Positions 37,769 to 47,100 of a DNA stretch of 64,000 nt are shown here, piece after piece; position 1 is the first letter of the stretch, and every line of letters starts with the position of its first letter. Source of the stretch: Rhizobium sp. CF080. GTDB lineage: Bacteria; Pseudomonadota; Alphaproteobacteria; Rhizobiales; Rhizobiaceae. The stretch spans positions 310,001 to 374,000 of the forward strand of contig NZ_AKKC02000008.1 in assembly GCF_000282095.2 (NCBI RefSeq). Reading direction: 5' to 3'. A program made the translations under genes and the position numbers. The notes below the pieces were generated by a model, which ran no database searches, had not been told where the DNA came from, and saw nothing but the letters and a program-made list of their open reading frames with translations.

Positions 37769-38554
37769 ATGAGTTCCACACCAAGCGGCTACAGCCGTTC
37801 TCCTGCTGTGGCAGAATCCTTTCGCATTATGAATGACATCCCAAAGCTCGCCGAGAGAGATGATCGGGGCAGTGAGGGAATAAGTCACGACGGATGCCTG
37901 GTGATCATCGACGCGAGAGCGCTTGATCGCGAATGCCTTGCCAAAGCCCTCATCGGGCGTGGCCTCGAGATGGATGTCTGTGCTGTCGGCTCCATCGAGG
38001 AATGGAAGTTAGAAAAAGATCTTTATCCGCCTGTTCAAGCCGTTCTATTCAATATAGGCGGCCGAAAGGCAGACGATCCCGCACTCGCGACCGACATCTC
38101 GAAATTGACGTCCGAGTTCAAGGCGCCGCCGATCATCGTGCTTTCCGACTCCGACGATCTCGCGCAGGTCGTGAAAATGCTGGAATATGGGGCTCGAGGC
38201 TTCATTCCCTCCTGCGTCGGCATCGGCGTCTGCGTGGAAGCGATCGGCCTGGCGGTTGCCGGCGGGATTTTCGTTCCGGCAAGCAGTGTTCTCTCCATGC
38301 GGCATCTGGTCAGCGCCGCAACGCCATCGGCGGAACACCGGCCACTCTCGGGAATGTTCACGCTGCGCCAGGAAGCGGTTGTCGAAGCCCTTCGCAAGGG
38401 CAAGGCCAACAAGATCATCGCTTACGAGCTCAATCTTCGCGAAAGTACGGTCAAGGTTCATATCCGTAACATCATGAAGAAGCTGAAAGCGACCAATCGA
38501 ACCGAGGTCGCCTACAAACTCAACGACCTCTTCCCGTACGGAGCGGCCAACTAA
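37769..38554 (+). CDS. LuxR/FixJ-type transcriptional regulator with degenerate receiver
   Basis: A 261-residue protein; the ATG follows AAGGGGG. Residues of about 45-165 have the receiver fold (CLVIIDARALDREC at the acidic end). The phospho-acceptor position, however, is N95 (AVLFNIGG), and the beta-5 lysine is absent (GARGFIPSC). Residues of about 195-255 form a LuxR helix-turn-helix (TLRQEAVVEALRKGKANKII...STVKVHIRNIM). It should bind DNA without classical phosphorylation control, and its position among surface-polysaccharide genes suggests it regulates them. The preceding 227 nt are AT-rich and look like its own promoter region. Confidence 0.87.
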   Translation: MSSTPSGYSRSPAVAESFRIMNDIPKLAERDDRGSEGISHDGCLVIIDARALDRECLAKALIGRGLEMDVCAVGSIEEWKLEKDLYPPVQAVLFNIGGRKADDPALATDISKLTSEFKAPPIIVLSDSDDLAQVVKMLEYGARGFIPSCVGIGVCVEAIGLAVAGGIFVPASSVLSMRHLVSAATPSAEHRPLSGMFTLRQEAVVEALRKGKANKIIAYELNLRESTVKVHIRNIMKKLKATNRTEVAYKLNDLFPYGAAN

Positions 38555-38966
38555 CCGTTTCGGGGCTCAAATGGCGGCCCAAATCCGAAAATAACGACTG
38601 CGAAATCAGAGGCTTCGCAGTTGCAGTAACCGAGTATGATAAAAACCACGTCAGCGCTGACAGGGGCGTTGTCGCGGTACTTCCTCCTGGCTCCAAAGAC
38701 CTCCCGACAGGGATCGTTCATTGAAGCTGGCGGTTGTCCATACGCCACGACATTTGGCGAAAGACCATGAGAACGGCGCAGTGCGCAAGTTCTCAGCAAA
38801 CGGCTCGATCAATCCGTGCGTCTTCATCTGACAGTCAGGCAATACCGGAAGGGGTCCGGTTGCCGCGACTGTGAGATCGGCCCCGCGCGTCCTGGCGATC
38901 AGATGCGATTGCTATCATTAATCTCGGATAGACGTTCTCATCACGGCGATGGAGAAGGAGCTACGG
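38555..38966. other. Intergenic region between convergent regulator and SGNH genes
   Basis: This 412-nt stretch lies between the 3' ends of two convergent genes, so it needs no promoter. Short ORFs on both strands lack family features and ribosome sites. The only notable content is the cobalamin-riboswitch-like segment listed separately. Confidence 0.35.
38821..38925 (+). ncRNA. Possible degenerate cobalamin-riboswitch-like element
   Basis: The segment has ACCGGAAGGGGTCCGG, able to form a stem, followed within 3 nt by CCGCGACTGTGAGATCGG and later by TCCTGGCGATCAGA. Cobalamin riboswitches contain CCGG-stem then CCCCGCAACTGTGA in this order. The upstream stems of the class and about four bases before CCGCGACTG are missing. 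No rightward gene lies downstream before 40856; the next gene is on the other strand. If real it is a remnant without its gene. Confidence 0.25.
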
Positions 38967-40091
38967 CTACGGCTTTGGCAGGGCCTTCCAATTCGGATCC
39001 GGCCAGACAAAAGGATTGTCTCCGGGTTTGGGATGGGTCTCGGCAAAATAGCTCTGGCAGCGGCCGACCTCGTTCGGTTCGTTGGCATGCGTCCAGTAGC
39101 TTCGGCAGACCTTTTCGACGATGACGCGCCGGCATTCTTCCATGCTTGGCGGGTGCAGGCTTTCACGCCTCAGAAAATCCCGGGTTACGACCCATGCGAT
39201 CCTCTGCAGCTCCTTGGCAATATCCTGGGGCACGGTCGGCGGTGCCGCGGCACCCTCCGGCGACTGACGATAGATTGATGCATAGTGGACCGCGGCCACG
39301 AAATAGATGCCGATATCGGTCAGATGGACATCGTCGCGGAAGATCCGATCGAGCTTTTTCCTGGTGCTTCCGGTCAGGCCGACAACCTCACCGTCAAGCG
39401 TTCTTTTCACCAGTTCCACAAGAGCCGATCCGGCAGGCACGACGGAAAGGTTGGCCGGGCGTTTTTCCGCCTGCAGTGTCAGCTTCACTTTCTCCGCCAC
39501 GCATTGCCACACGACCGACGTGTTTGTCTCGTGTTCCAACCACGGCGCCGGGTTGTCCTTGTCGACACCCAGCCAGGTGTGGACATAAAGCGTTCGCCCT
39601 TTCGGGTTCCCGTCGAGAAGACGGTCGTGAAAATGGCGTAGATAGCCTATCGCATTTTCCCATATGATCGAGCCGAGCGAGCCATGGCCTTCCGCCACGA
39701 CAAGAGTGTCATAGGGCTGGCCGGTGCGGACATGGGTCGGGTGGCGCAGCTCCTCGATGACATTCATTTCATCGCCGTTGCGGTTCTTTCCATATTTGTA
39801 TCCGGCCCAGCCGGTACTTTCGGCGTCATCGCCGCGGGTGCGGACTCTCAGAGGCGACCCGATGACGATCTGCTCCTCCCAGGCGATGGACTTGCCTTGG
39901 CTCTTGGCGATCAGTTCCACCCAGTCGGGCAGGGGATTGTCGATCAGGCTGTGGCCGGTGAAGAAAATCTGTGCGGAATTTTGCGCGCCGGAGACCGGTG
40001 CGATGTCTTGCGACAGCGCCGCGCCGGACAACAGCCATCCGAGAGACGCGGCAACGAGGCGCTTGCGCCCTCTAGATCCGGTCGGGAGCAT
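38967..40091 (-). CDS. Secreted SGNH/GDSL-hydrolase-like protein
   Basis: From the ATG at 40089-40091, which follows GGAGAAGG, the protein is 374 residues with a basic N-terminus and hydrophobic signal (RKRLVAASLGWLLSGAALSQ). The block IFFTGHSLIDNPL has the position of the GDSL nucleophile serine. DDVHLTDIGIYF near residue 270 supplies the DxxH catalytic pair, and the block NAIGYLRHF is also present. It probably acts in the periplasm as an esterase or deacetylase on polysaccharide substituents. Its first 20 nt overlap the end of the GtrA gene, so the two are co-transcribed. The C-terminal 60 residues contain several cysteines (ECRRV, KVCRS, GRCQS). Confidence 0.72.
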   Translation of the reverse strand: MLPTGSRGRKRLVAASLGWLLSGAALSQDIAPVSGAQNSAQIFFTGHSLIDNPLPDWVELIAKSQGKSIAWEEQIVIGSPLRVRTRGDDAESTGWAGYKYGKNRNGDEMNVIEELRHPTHVRTGQPYDTLVVAEGHGSLGSIIWENAIGYLRHFHDRLLDGNPKGRTLYVHTWLGVDKDNPAPWLEHETNTSVVWQCVAEKVKLTLQAEKRPANLSVVPAGSALVELVKRTLDGEVVGLTGSTRKKLDRIFRDDVHLTDIGIYFVAAVHYASIYRQSPEGAAAPPTVPQDIAKELQRIAWVVTRDFLRRESLHPPSMEECRRVIVEKVCRSYWTHANEPNEVGRCQSYFAETHPKPGDNPFVWPDPNWKALPKP

Positions 40092-40635
40092 TGGCCTTCT
40101 CCATTGTCCTGGGGGCATTCCCCCGGAAAGTTGCGGCATGCCCCGGTAGCGTCTTTTCGGGGGGCTCGATTTGAACCGGCTGGCCCGCCGCAGATGCGCC
40201 GCCGAATACCCAATACTTGTTGAGAAGAAAAAGCGCTGCCGGGACGAGGGTCGCCATGAAGGGCAGGGCATAGATGCTCGGATAACCGAGCGACGTGACG
40301 ATCACGAAGACGATCAGAGTATTGAGGAGGAAACCCGCGATACTTGCGGCCAGAAAGCGGATCAGGCGGGCGGATGTAAGCCAGCGCCCCTCCTCATCGT
40401 CTCGAAAGGTCCAACCCGCCTGGCCGGTGAAAGAAATTCCGAAGGCCAGAACAAAGGCAGTGGCATTGGCCGTCAGCGGTTCGACACCGAGAAGTTCCGT
40501 GAGCGCGGAGTAGATGCTTAGATGGGCGGCCGTCGCAAGGACGCCGACGGTTCCAAAGCGCCAGATCTGTCCGATGAGCGCGGCCGTTCCGGACCTGCGT
40601 CGAGTTCCGGTCTTTGATCTCGTCAATTCAATCAT
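40072..40635 (-). CDS. GtrA-family membrane protein (Und-P-sugar flippase component)
   Basis: A 187-residue protein with four hydrophobic segments between residues 25 and 145 and the GtrA signature QIWRFGTVGVLATAAHL, followed by FLLNKYWVFGG near the end. GtrA proteins are thought to flip undecaprenyl-phosphate-linked single sugars made by GtrB. The tail of about 40 residues is polar. It is divergent from the GtrB-like gene, 220 nt away, and overlaps the SGNH gene. Confidence 0.86.
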   Translation of the reverse strand: MIELTRSKTGTRRRSGTAALIGQIWRFGTVGVLATAAHLSIYSALTELLGVEPLTANATAFVLAFGISFTGQAGWTFRDDEEGRWLTSARLIRFLAASIAGFLLNTLIVFVIVTSLGYPSIYALPFMATLVPAALFLLNKYWVFGGASAAGQPVQIEPPEKTLPGHAATFRGNAPRTMEKANAPDRI

Positions 40636-40855
40636 CAGAGCCCGCCCAATCAGGGGTGCGAATGACTTGGTGGACAGAGAGGTCTGCCGAAAATCTTCGC
40701 GAGGCGACCATACACGCCGGATAACCGCGCTATCATCATGCCCAAAAGGCGTAGCTTAACCGCATCGGGCACATAGGCGGTTCCATCAAAAGCATAGGTG
40801 GGCAAGAGCGGAGCTGTCAGCCTAGGATTGTCGCATCGAACCCGCGAGGACCGCG

Positions 40856-41884
40856 ATGCCGAAGCGCCCAATTGAGAGTAGGCCCACATCGACAATCAGC
40901 CTGATCATACCGGTCCACAACGAGGAAGAGGCCATCGCGCCATTTCTCGAAGCGGTTCAGGAAACCCTCGATCCGTTGCGCGAGGACGGTCTCCTGTTCG
41001 AATTCATCTTCATCAACGATGGCAGCCGCGATCATACTCTCGAGCGCCTGACGGAGGCACAGCACGACGAGCCGCGCATCCGGATCATCGACCTGTCGCG
41101 CAATTTTGGCAAGGAAGCGGCGATGACGGCAGGGCTTGATGCCTGTCAAAGCGATGCCGCGATCCCGATCGACGTCGATCTCCAGGATCCTCCGAGCGTC
41201 ATCCCCATGCTGATCGCGAAATGGCGCGAAGGTTTCGACGTGGTGCTGGCCAAGCGTGCGGACCGTTCAAGCGATGGCTTTCTAAAGCGCCACACGGCCT
41301 CGATGTTCTATGGATTGCACAATCTGATTGCCTCGCAGGAGATACCGCCCAATGTCGGTGATTTCCGGCTGGTCGACCGCAAAGTGGTGGACGCATTGAG
41401 GCAACTGCCGGAGCGTCGTCGTTTCATGAAGGGCCTGTTTGCCTGGGTCGGCTTCAAAACGACGGTCGTCGAATATGTGCGAGAGCCTCGCGTCGCCGGG
41501 CATTCGAAATTCTCCGGGTGGCGCCTTTGGAATTTTGCGCTGGAGGGCATTACGTCCTTCTCCAGCGTACCGCTGGAAATCTGGACCTATGTCGGGGCAT
41601 CGATCTCCGTGGCATCCTTCGGTTACGGCCTGCTGACCATCTTCAAGACGCTGTATTTCGGCGTCGAAGTGCCCGGTTACGCGTCCCTGCTGGTCAGCAT
41701 GCTGTTCCTCGGGGGAATTCAGCTCATCGGCATCGGCATACTCGGCCAGTATCTCGGGCGCGTCTATGCCGAGATCAAGCAGCGACCGATCTACATCGTG
41801 CGAGAAAACCTCACCGCACAGGCTCCCCGGGACAACCTGGTTTCGATCGGCCCGAGAGTGCGCCGCCGGCGTGCCACCACATGA
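40856..41884 (+). CDS. GtrB/DPM1-like polyprenyl-phosphate glycosyltransferase
   Basis: 342 residues; the ATG follows GAGGA. The GT2 domain shows LIIPVHNEEEAI, FINDGSRDHTL, the block DLSRNFGKEAAMTAGLD, and DVDLQDPP. Two membrane helices at about residues 235-305 follow, as in GtrB. The reaction is transfer of a sugar, usually glucose, from UDP-sugar to undecaprenyl phosphate. Its stop overlaps the start of the GT-C gene (ATGA), and it pairs with the divergent GtrA. Confidence 0.9.
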   Translation: MPKRPIESRPTSTISLIIPVHNEEEAIAPFLEAVQETLDPLREDGLLFEFIFINDGSRDHTLERLTEAQHDEPRIRIIDLSRNFGKEAAMTAGLDACQSDAAIPIDVDLQDPPSVIPMLIAKWREGFDVVLAKRADRSSDGFLKRHTASMFYGLHNLIASQEIPPNVGDFRLVDRKVVDALRQLPERRRFMKGLFAWVGFKTTVVEYVREPRVAGHSKFSGWRLWNFALEGITSFSSVPLEIWTYVGASISVASFGYGLLTIFKTLYFGVEVPGYASLLVSMLFLGGIQLIGIGILGQYLGRVYAEIKQRPIYIVRENLTAQAPRDNLVSIGPRVRRRRATT

Positions 41885-43512
41885 GCGCGAATATGGACGC
41901 CGTGCGAACCGCCTATCAAAGGGCAATGAGGCGGGAGGATGCCGCCGCCGACTATGAAAAATCCTCTCCGAAGGGCGGAAAGCCATCGAGCCTGTCGGGC
42001 GATACACGAAAGTGGGACAGCGTCCCAATTCTCCTCGTCGCTCTGATCACGGCCGGAATTGTGCTCCGAATTCTCAACCTTCTCCTCGATGCCTCGCTGT
42101 GGGAAGACGAGGTCTTTTCCGTCGCGCTGGCCGAAAGCCCGCTGATCGATCTGCTTTTCGCGGCCTTGCGCTTCGATACGCATCCACCGCTCTATTATGT
42201 CCAGCTGCATCTCTGGGCGGCATTCGGCGACAGCGATCGCTGGTACATCCTCAATTCGACGCTTCTCAGCGTTGCAGCCATCGTGGCGATCTATGAGGCC
42301 TGCAGGCGCATCTACGATCGCAGCGTTGCGCTCTGGGCAGGCGCGATCTTCGCCGTGATGCCGCTGCAGCTTTTCTTCGCGGAAAATGTCCGCATGTACC
42401 CGATGCTCGCGATATTGGAGATCGGCCTCTGGTACGTGCTGCAGGCGATGGTGAGAGACCGTCATGCGTCGAAGGGAAGGCTCATTGCAGCGTTATGCCT
42501 GGGGCTCGCGGTCACCCTGACGCATGGGCTCGGGTTCTTCGTGGCCTTCTTCCTGTTCCTGCATGCGGCGATCCGGCTTAGGCAGGGTGCGCCGGGCCGG
42601 GATCTGCTATTTCTGATCGCGACATATGTGGTGGTGGCCCTGGCCGCGCTTTATCCGCTGGTGATCGGTGCCATTCGCCAGACCGAGGGCATAGCCGGTT
42701 TCGATCTCCCGACCATCGGCATCCATCTGACGCTGACGCTTCTCGGCCTCGAATTTCCCTGGCCCACCATCGCGGGCTTTCTAATCCTGCCTCTGTTAAC
42801 GCTTCTGCCCCTTTCCGAACCCCGGGCGCGCTGGATCGGTGGGGCGCTGGTATTTCTGCCGTTCTTGGTGCTCCTCGCCATCTCACTGCTCGCCAAGCCA
42901 GTCTTCATCTATCGAACACTTGGTCTTTTCTTGCCGTTTCTCGCCATTTCGCTGGCGCTTTATGCGGATGCCGTCTTCAAGGCCCAGACCATCGTCCAGC
43001 GCATCGTCGTTTCCGCCATTGCCCTCGTCATGCTGGCGGGCGGCATCAACTATACGATGAGTTTCGAGAAGCGGGGGTATCGCGAGATCGTCGCGGCATG
43101 GGAGGCCAGCTCTCCGGCTGACGCCGTCATCATGACGAATGGGCCTTCCGAATTCTGGGCGGTGATGCGGTATCTGAACAATGGAGAGGGAAGACGGAGC
43201 GCCCTGGAAATTCAGGCGCCTGTCCGGGACGGGATGTTGCGGATCAAGCAGAAATTGGAGGGAATGGGCGCCGCGAGCCTGGGGCTGTTCGGGCGATTGA
43301 ACTACGCCCAGGTCGGGGGCCGCCGGATCTATCCGTATCTCGCCGAGGACGTCGCGTCCGACCTGCCGGCGTTCTGGATCCTCAACCCACCCAAAGCGAA
43401 CTGCATCTTGGCGGAGGCGGGAACTGGCACGGGTGTTTCCGATTACCAGGAAGAGGCCGATATTTCGCTTGGCGGCAACCATCTTACGCAATGCCGCAAT
43501 TTGCGGCTCTAG
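41881..43512 (+). CDS. GT-C membrane glycosyltransferase (ArnT/GT39-like), Gtr third component
   Basis: 543 residues from the ATG overlapping the GtrB stop. A polar leader of about 45 residues comes before the first membrane helix. The first periplasmic loop has LLDASLWEDEVFSV, the acidic GT-C motif, then RFDTHPPLYYVQLHLW, a signature of ArnT/PMT-like enzymes. About ten further hydrophobic segments follow, then a periplasmic C-terminal domain of about 150 residues. It should use the undecaprenyl-phosphate sugar supplied by GtrB and GtrA to decorate a glycan or lipid on the periplasmic side. The C-terminal domain holds two cysteines (ANCIL, QCRNL). Confidence 0.87.
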   Translation: MSANMDAVRTAYQRAMRREDAAADYEKSSPKGGKPSSLSGDTRKWDSVPILLVALITAGIVLRILNLLLDASLWEDEVFSVALAESPLIDLLFAALRFDTHPPLYYVQLHLWAAFGDSDRWYILNSTLLSVAAIVAIYEACRRIYDRSVALWAGAIFAVMPLQLFFAENVRMYPMLAILEIGLWYVLQAMVRDRHASKGRLIAALCLGLAVTLTHGLGFFVAFFLFLHAAIRLRQGAPGRDLLFLIATYVVVALAALYPLVIGAIRQTEGIAGFDLPTIGIHLTLTLLGLEFPWPTIAGFLILPLLTLLPLSEPRARWIGGALVFLPFLVLLAISLLAKPVFIYRTLGLFLPFLAISLALYADAVFKAQTIVQRIVVSAIALVMLAGGINYTMSFEKRGYREIVAAWEASSPADAVIMTNGPSEFWAVMRYLNNGEGRRSALEIQAPVRDGMLRIKQKLEGMGAASLGLFGRLNYAQVGGRRIYPYLAEDVASDLPAFWILNPPKANCILAEAGTGTGVSDYQEEADISLGGNHLTQCRNLRL

Positions 43513-44149
43513 CCGAAAGTATAGCGTGGTGCGAAACAGGATGGCTCTATCAATACCAGTTGAGCTTATCCGGATCTGATCGCGACCACATTCCAAAGCC
43601 GTTTCCGGAACCGGTGGCCAGCGTGCCGCGGGGGAATGATGCAAATTTTACTAAAATTTAATATAGTATAGTCCGTCGATTTGCTTTGGCTCTTGTCAGG
43701 AATTTATTGGATGGCCGAATATTCATTGATTTCGGCGGCTGGCCTGCCAAAGCAGATGCTGCCTGCCGGTCAATAAAATCACGGCGTTACAGCTTACTTA
43801 GCTTGTTTCGCATCCATCTGCTCGTGTCTCCCGGCAGCCAGTCAGGCGAAGTTGAAGACCGAATCAGCCCCCTTTCAGCTGACAAATCGATCGCCTGAGG
43901 CGGCAGTAGCTCGATCAGGCCGGGTGTATGCCTGTAGCAACCACCCCGGATACCTTTCGGAAACCATGATTTCCCGCCGACAGGGCCAAGATGTGTGGCT
44001 TTAATACGTCTTCGGCCACCGCAGTTAACCTTCTGTCAATAATTCCTTTTCCACCACATAACCGGCTATATCCCGAAGGTTAAGGAACTCTTGCTTTATA
44101 TTTGGGGGCGGAGTTGATTGCGGCACAGTTTTTATTGGGGGTTAGAGTC
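43513..44149. promoter_or_regulatory. Long leader/promoter region of the adhesin gene
   Basis: This 637-nt non-coding stretch is AT-richer than the flanking genes, notably at 43640-43690 and 43985-44100. A 70-codon ORF at 43686-43898 has no family features and no ribosome site. A perfect 9-bp inverted repeat lies just ahead of the adhesin gene (separate entry). The length suggests complex control. Confidence 0.5.
44025..44083. promoter_or_regulatory. 9-bp inverted repeat upstream of adhesin gene
   Basis: TTAACCTTC at 44025-44033 and its exact reverse complement GAAGGTTAA at 44075-44083 are separated by 41 nt. The right arm lies 66 nt before the adhesin ATG. It may be a pair of regulator half-sites or a hairpin in the messenger leader. 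No known regulator motif was matched. Confidence 0.35.
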
Positions 44150-47100
44150 ATGTCCGTTGAAGATCCGCGCCTGTCGAACATCTCGGAAGAAAATCTGACT
44201 GAGAATTTCTCGTCGGAAATCCAGGAGGAGATCGCTTCTTCTTCTTCGACGCCTTCGCCGATCGAGCATGAGATCCAGGTGGCGCAGGCCGGCGATGGCC
44301 GCACCCCGACGACGGGCCGCATTCCGACCGATCCGAACGCGCCGGCCGCTCCTCCTGCAGCTCCGGCTGCGGAAGTGACCCCGGACGCGAACAACATCAT
44401 TCACCTCGCGGCGAATGTCTCGATCGATGATGTCCGCGTCGACGGCGCGAACCTGATCCTGGTCCAGGCGGATGGTACCGAGATCGTCATCGTCAACGGC
44501 GCTGCCAAGATCCCGACAATGCTGATCGGCGAGGTGGAAGTTCCCCAGCAGGTACTCTTTGCCGCGCTGGAAGACAGCGGCATCAACGTCGCCGCCGGCC
44601 CGGATGGATCCTTCAGCGCAACCGGACGGCCCGACAGCTCCGGCGCCGAATTCGAAGACTCGATTCAGCAGAGCCAGAATGGCCCCATTCAGCTGGCCTC
44701 CCTGCTCGGCGACACGGAATTTGGTGATGGCGGACCGTTTGGCCCCCAGACGACGGGCGACGATCAGCCGATCGCAGTCGACATGTCGACGCCGTTCGGC
44801 CTGACGGAATCGGTGCTGGTCGATGATATCACTGGCAACGAGACCATCACGGGCGTGCTGCAGTTTGACGGCGGCGATGATTTCGGAATCGTGACTTCGG
44901 TCAATTTCAACAACGCCAACAACCTGAACGAGGCCCCGACCCCTACTCCTGGTGATACAGAGACGCTGTCCTCGGGCGGACATCCTGTCACCGTGACGAC
45001 CTCTCCGGACGGCTTGACGGTAACCGGAACGATTACGGTTGGTGGTGTAACCAGCACGGTGTTCGCGTTTCAGGTCACGAATGCGATCACCGGCGAGTTC
45101 ACATTCACGCAGTCCCAGCCGCTCGATCATCCGGACGGCAATGAAACCAGCGCCGACGATATTCTGCGGTTGAATTTCTCGTTTACGGTTACCGACAAGG
45201 ACGGCGACGCGTCCACGGGTTCGTTCATGATCGATATCGCTGACGACGGTCCGTCGATCAGCGGTTCGGTGACGCTCGTTTCGGTGAACGAGGACGATCT
45301 TTCGGGCGGCAATGACGAAGGCGAATCCCACGAGAGTCTCGTCACTTCGGCAGGCCTTGGCATCTCCTGGGGCGCCGACGCCAATGTGAAGGGCGAGTCG
45401 GAAGGCGATACCTTCGGCCGTTCGATTGCCTTCAATAGCGACGGCCTGCCGCAGAACCTGACTTCGGGTGGCGTTGCGGTTGTCTATGGCGCGCCAACGG
45501 TCTCGGCCAACGGTACGGTTACCATCACGGCATACAAGGGCACTATCGAAGGTCCGGCGGTCTTCACCGTCACCCTCGATCCGACATCCGAACATGGCAC
45601 TGCGACGTTCGAGCTGAAAGGTCCGCTCGACCATGCTTCCGAAAGCAACAGCCTTCCGCTGACTTTCAATTATACGGCAACGGATGCCGACGGCGATTCG
45701 CAGACCGGTAACTTCTCCGTCACAGTCGACGACGATATTCCGACGATCGGCGAGAATTCGCTGGTCCAGCTCGATGACGACGCTCTCGAAGGCGGCATCG
45801 AGGGTGGCAACGGCGATGACGCCGATTCCGTCAACGCCACGGGTGTGCTCGCGCATGCCTACGGTGCCGATGGCGCCGGTTCGGTGCTGTGGCTTTCCAA
45901 CGGCCTGACGCTGCCTGAGGGCTTCACCGCCTCTCCGTCCGAAGACGGCAAGGTGATGACGATCTATCAGGGCGAACGTGCGGTCGTCTCGATCACCATC
46001 ACCGACACGGTGACGGGTGCCTATGAGGTCACCCAGCTTGCACCGATCAACCATCCGCAGGGAACCATCCCCGGCACGGAAGACAATGTGCAGTTCACGG
46101 TTTCCTATCAGGCCACCGACAAGGACGGCGACGCCGCTGCAACGCCCGGCACACTCACCATCAATGTCGACGACGATATTCCGACGATCGGCGAGAATTC
46201 GCTGGTCCAGCTCGATGACGACGCTCTCGAAGGCGGCATCGAGGGTGGCAACGGAGATGACGCCGATTCCGTCAACGCCACGGGTGTGCTTGCTCATGCC
46301 TACGGTGCCGATGGCGCCGGCTCGGTGCTGTGGCTTTCCAGCGGCCTGACGCTGCCCGAAGGCTTCACCGCGACGCCGTCTGAAGACGGCAAGGTGATGA
46401 CGATCTATCAGGGCGAACGTGCGGTCGTCTCGATCACCATCACCGACACGGTGACGGGTGCCTATGAGGTCACCCAGCTTGCACCGATCAACCATCCGCA
46501 GGGAACGATCCCGGGGACGGAAGACAATGTGCAGTTCACGGTTTCCTATCAGGCCACCGACAAGGACGGCGATGCGGCTGCAACGCCCGGCACGCTGACC
46601 ATCAATGTCGACGACGATATTCCGACGATCGGCGAGAATTCGCTGGTCCAGCTCGATGACGACGCTCTCGAAGGCGGCATCGAGGGTGGCAATGGCGATG
46701 ACGCCGATTCCGTCAACGCCACGGGTGTGCTTGCGCATGCCTACGGTGCCGATGGCGCCGGCTCGGTGCTGTGGCTTTCCAGCGGCCTGACACTGCCCGA
46801 AGGCTTCACCGCGACGCCGTCTGAAGACGGCAAGGTGATGACCATCTATCAGGGCGAACGTGCGGTCGTCTCGATCACCATCACCGACACGGTGACGGGT
46901 GCCTATGAGGTCACCCAGCTTGCACCGATCAACCATCCGCAGGGAACGATCCCCGGCACGGAAGACAATGTGCAGTTCACGGTTTCCTACCAGGCCACCG
47001 ACAAGGACGGCGACGCCGCTGCAACGCCCGGCACACTGACCATCAATGTCGACGACGATATTCCGACCGTTGGGAAGCCGGTCCAGCTCAATGGCGTAGA

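Noticed and set aside
38551-38799. 82-codon reverse ORF overlapping the regulator's end
   Set aside because: It overlaps the regulator stop, lacks a ribosome site and has no family features.
43686-43898. 70-codon ORF in the adhesin leader
   Set aside because: No ribosome site, mixed codon use and no recognisable family; treated as chance.
45725-47047. Regular repeats considered as a CRISPR array
   Set aside because: Units are 441 bp, coding and contiguous, with no 20-50 nt repeats or unique spacers.
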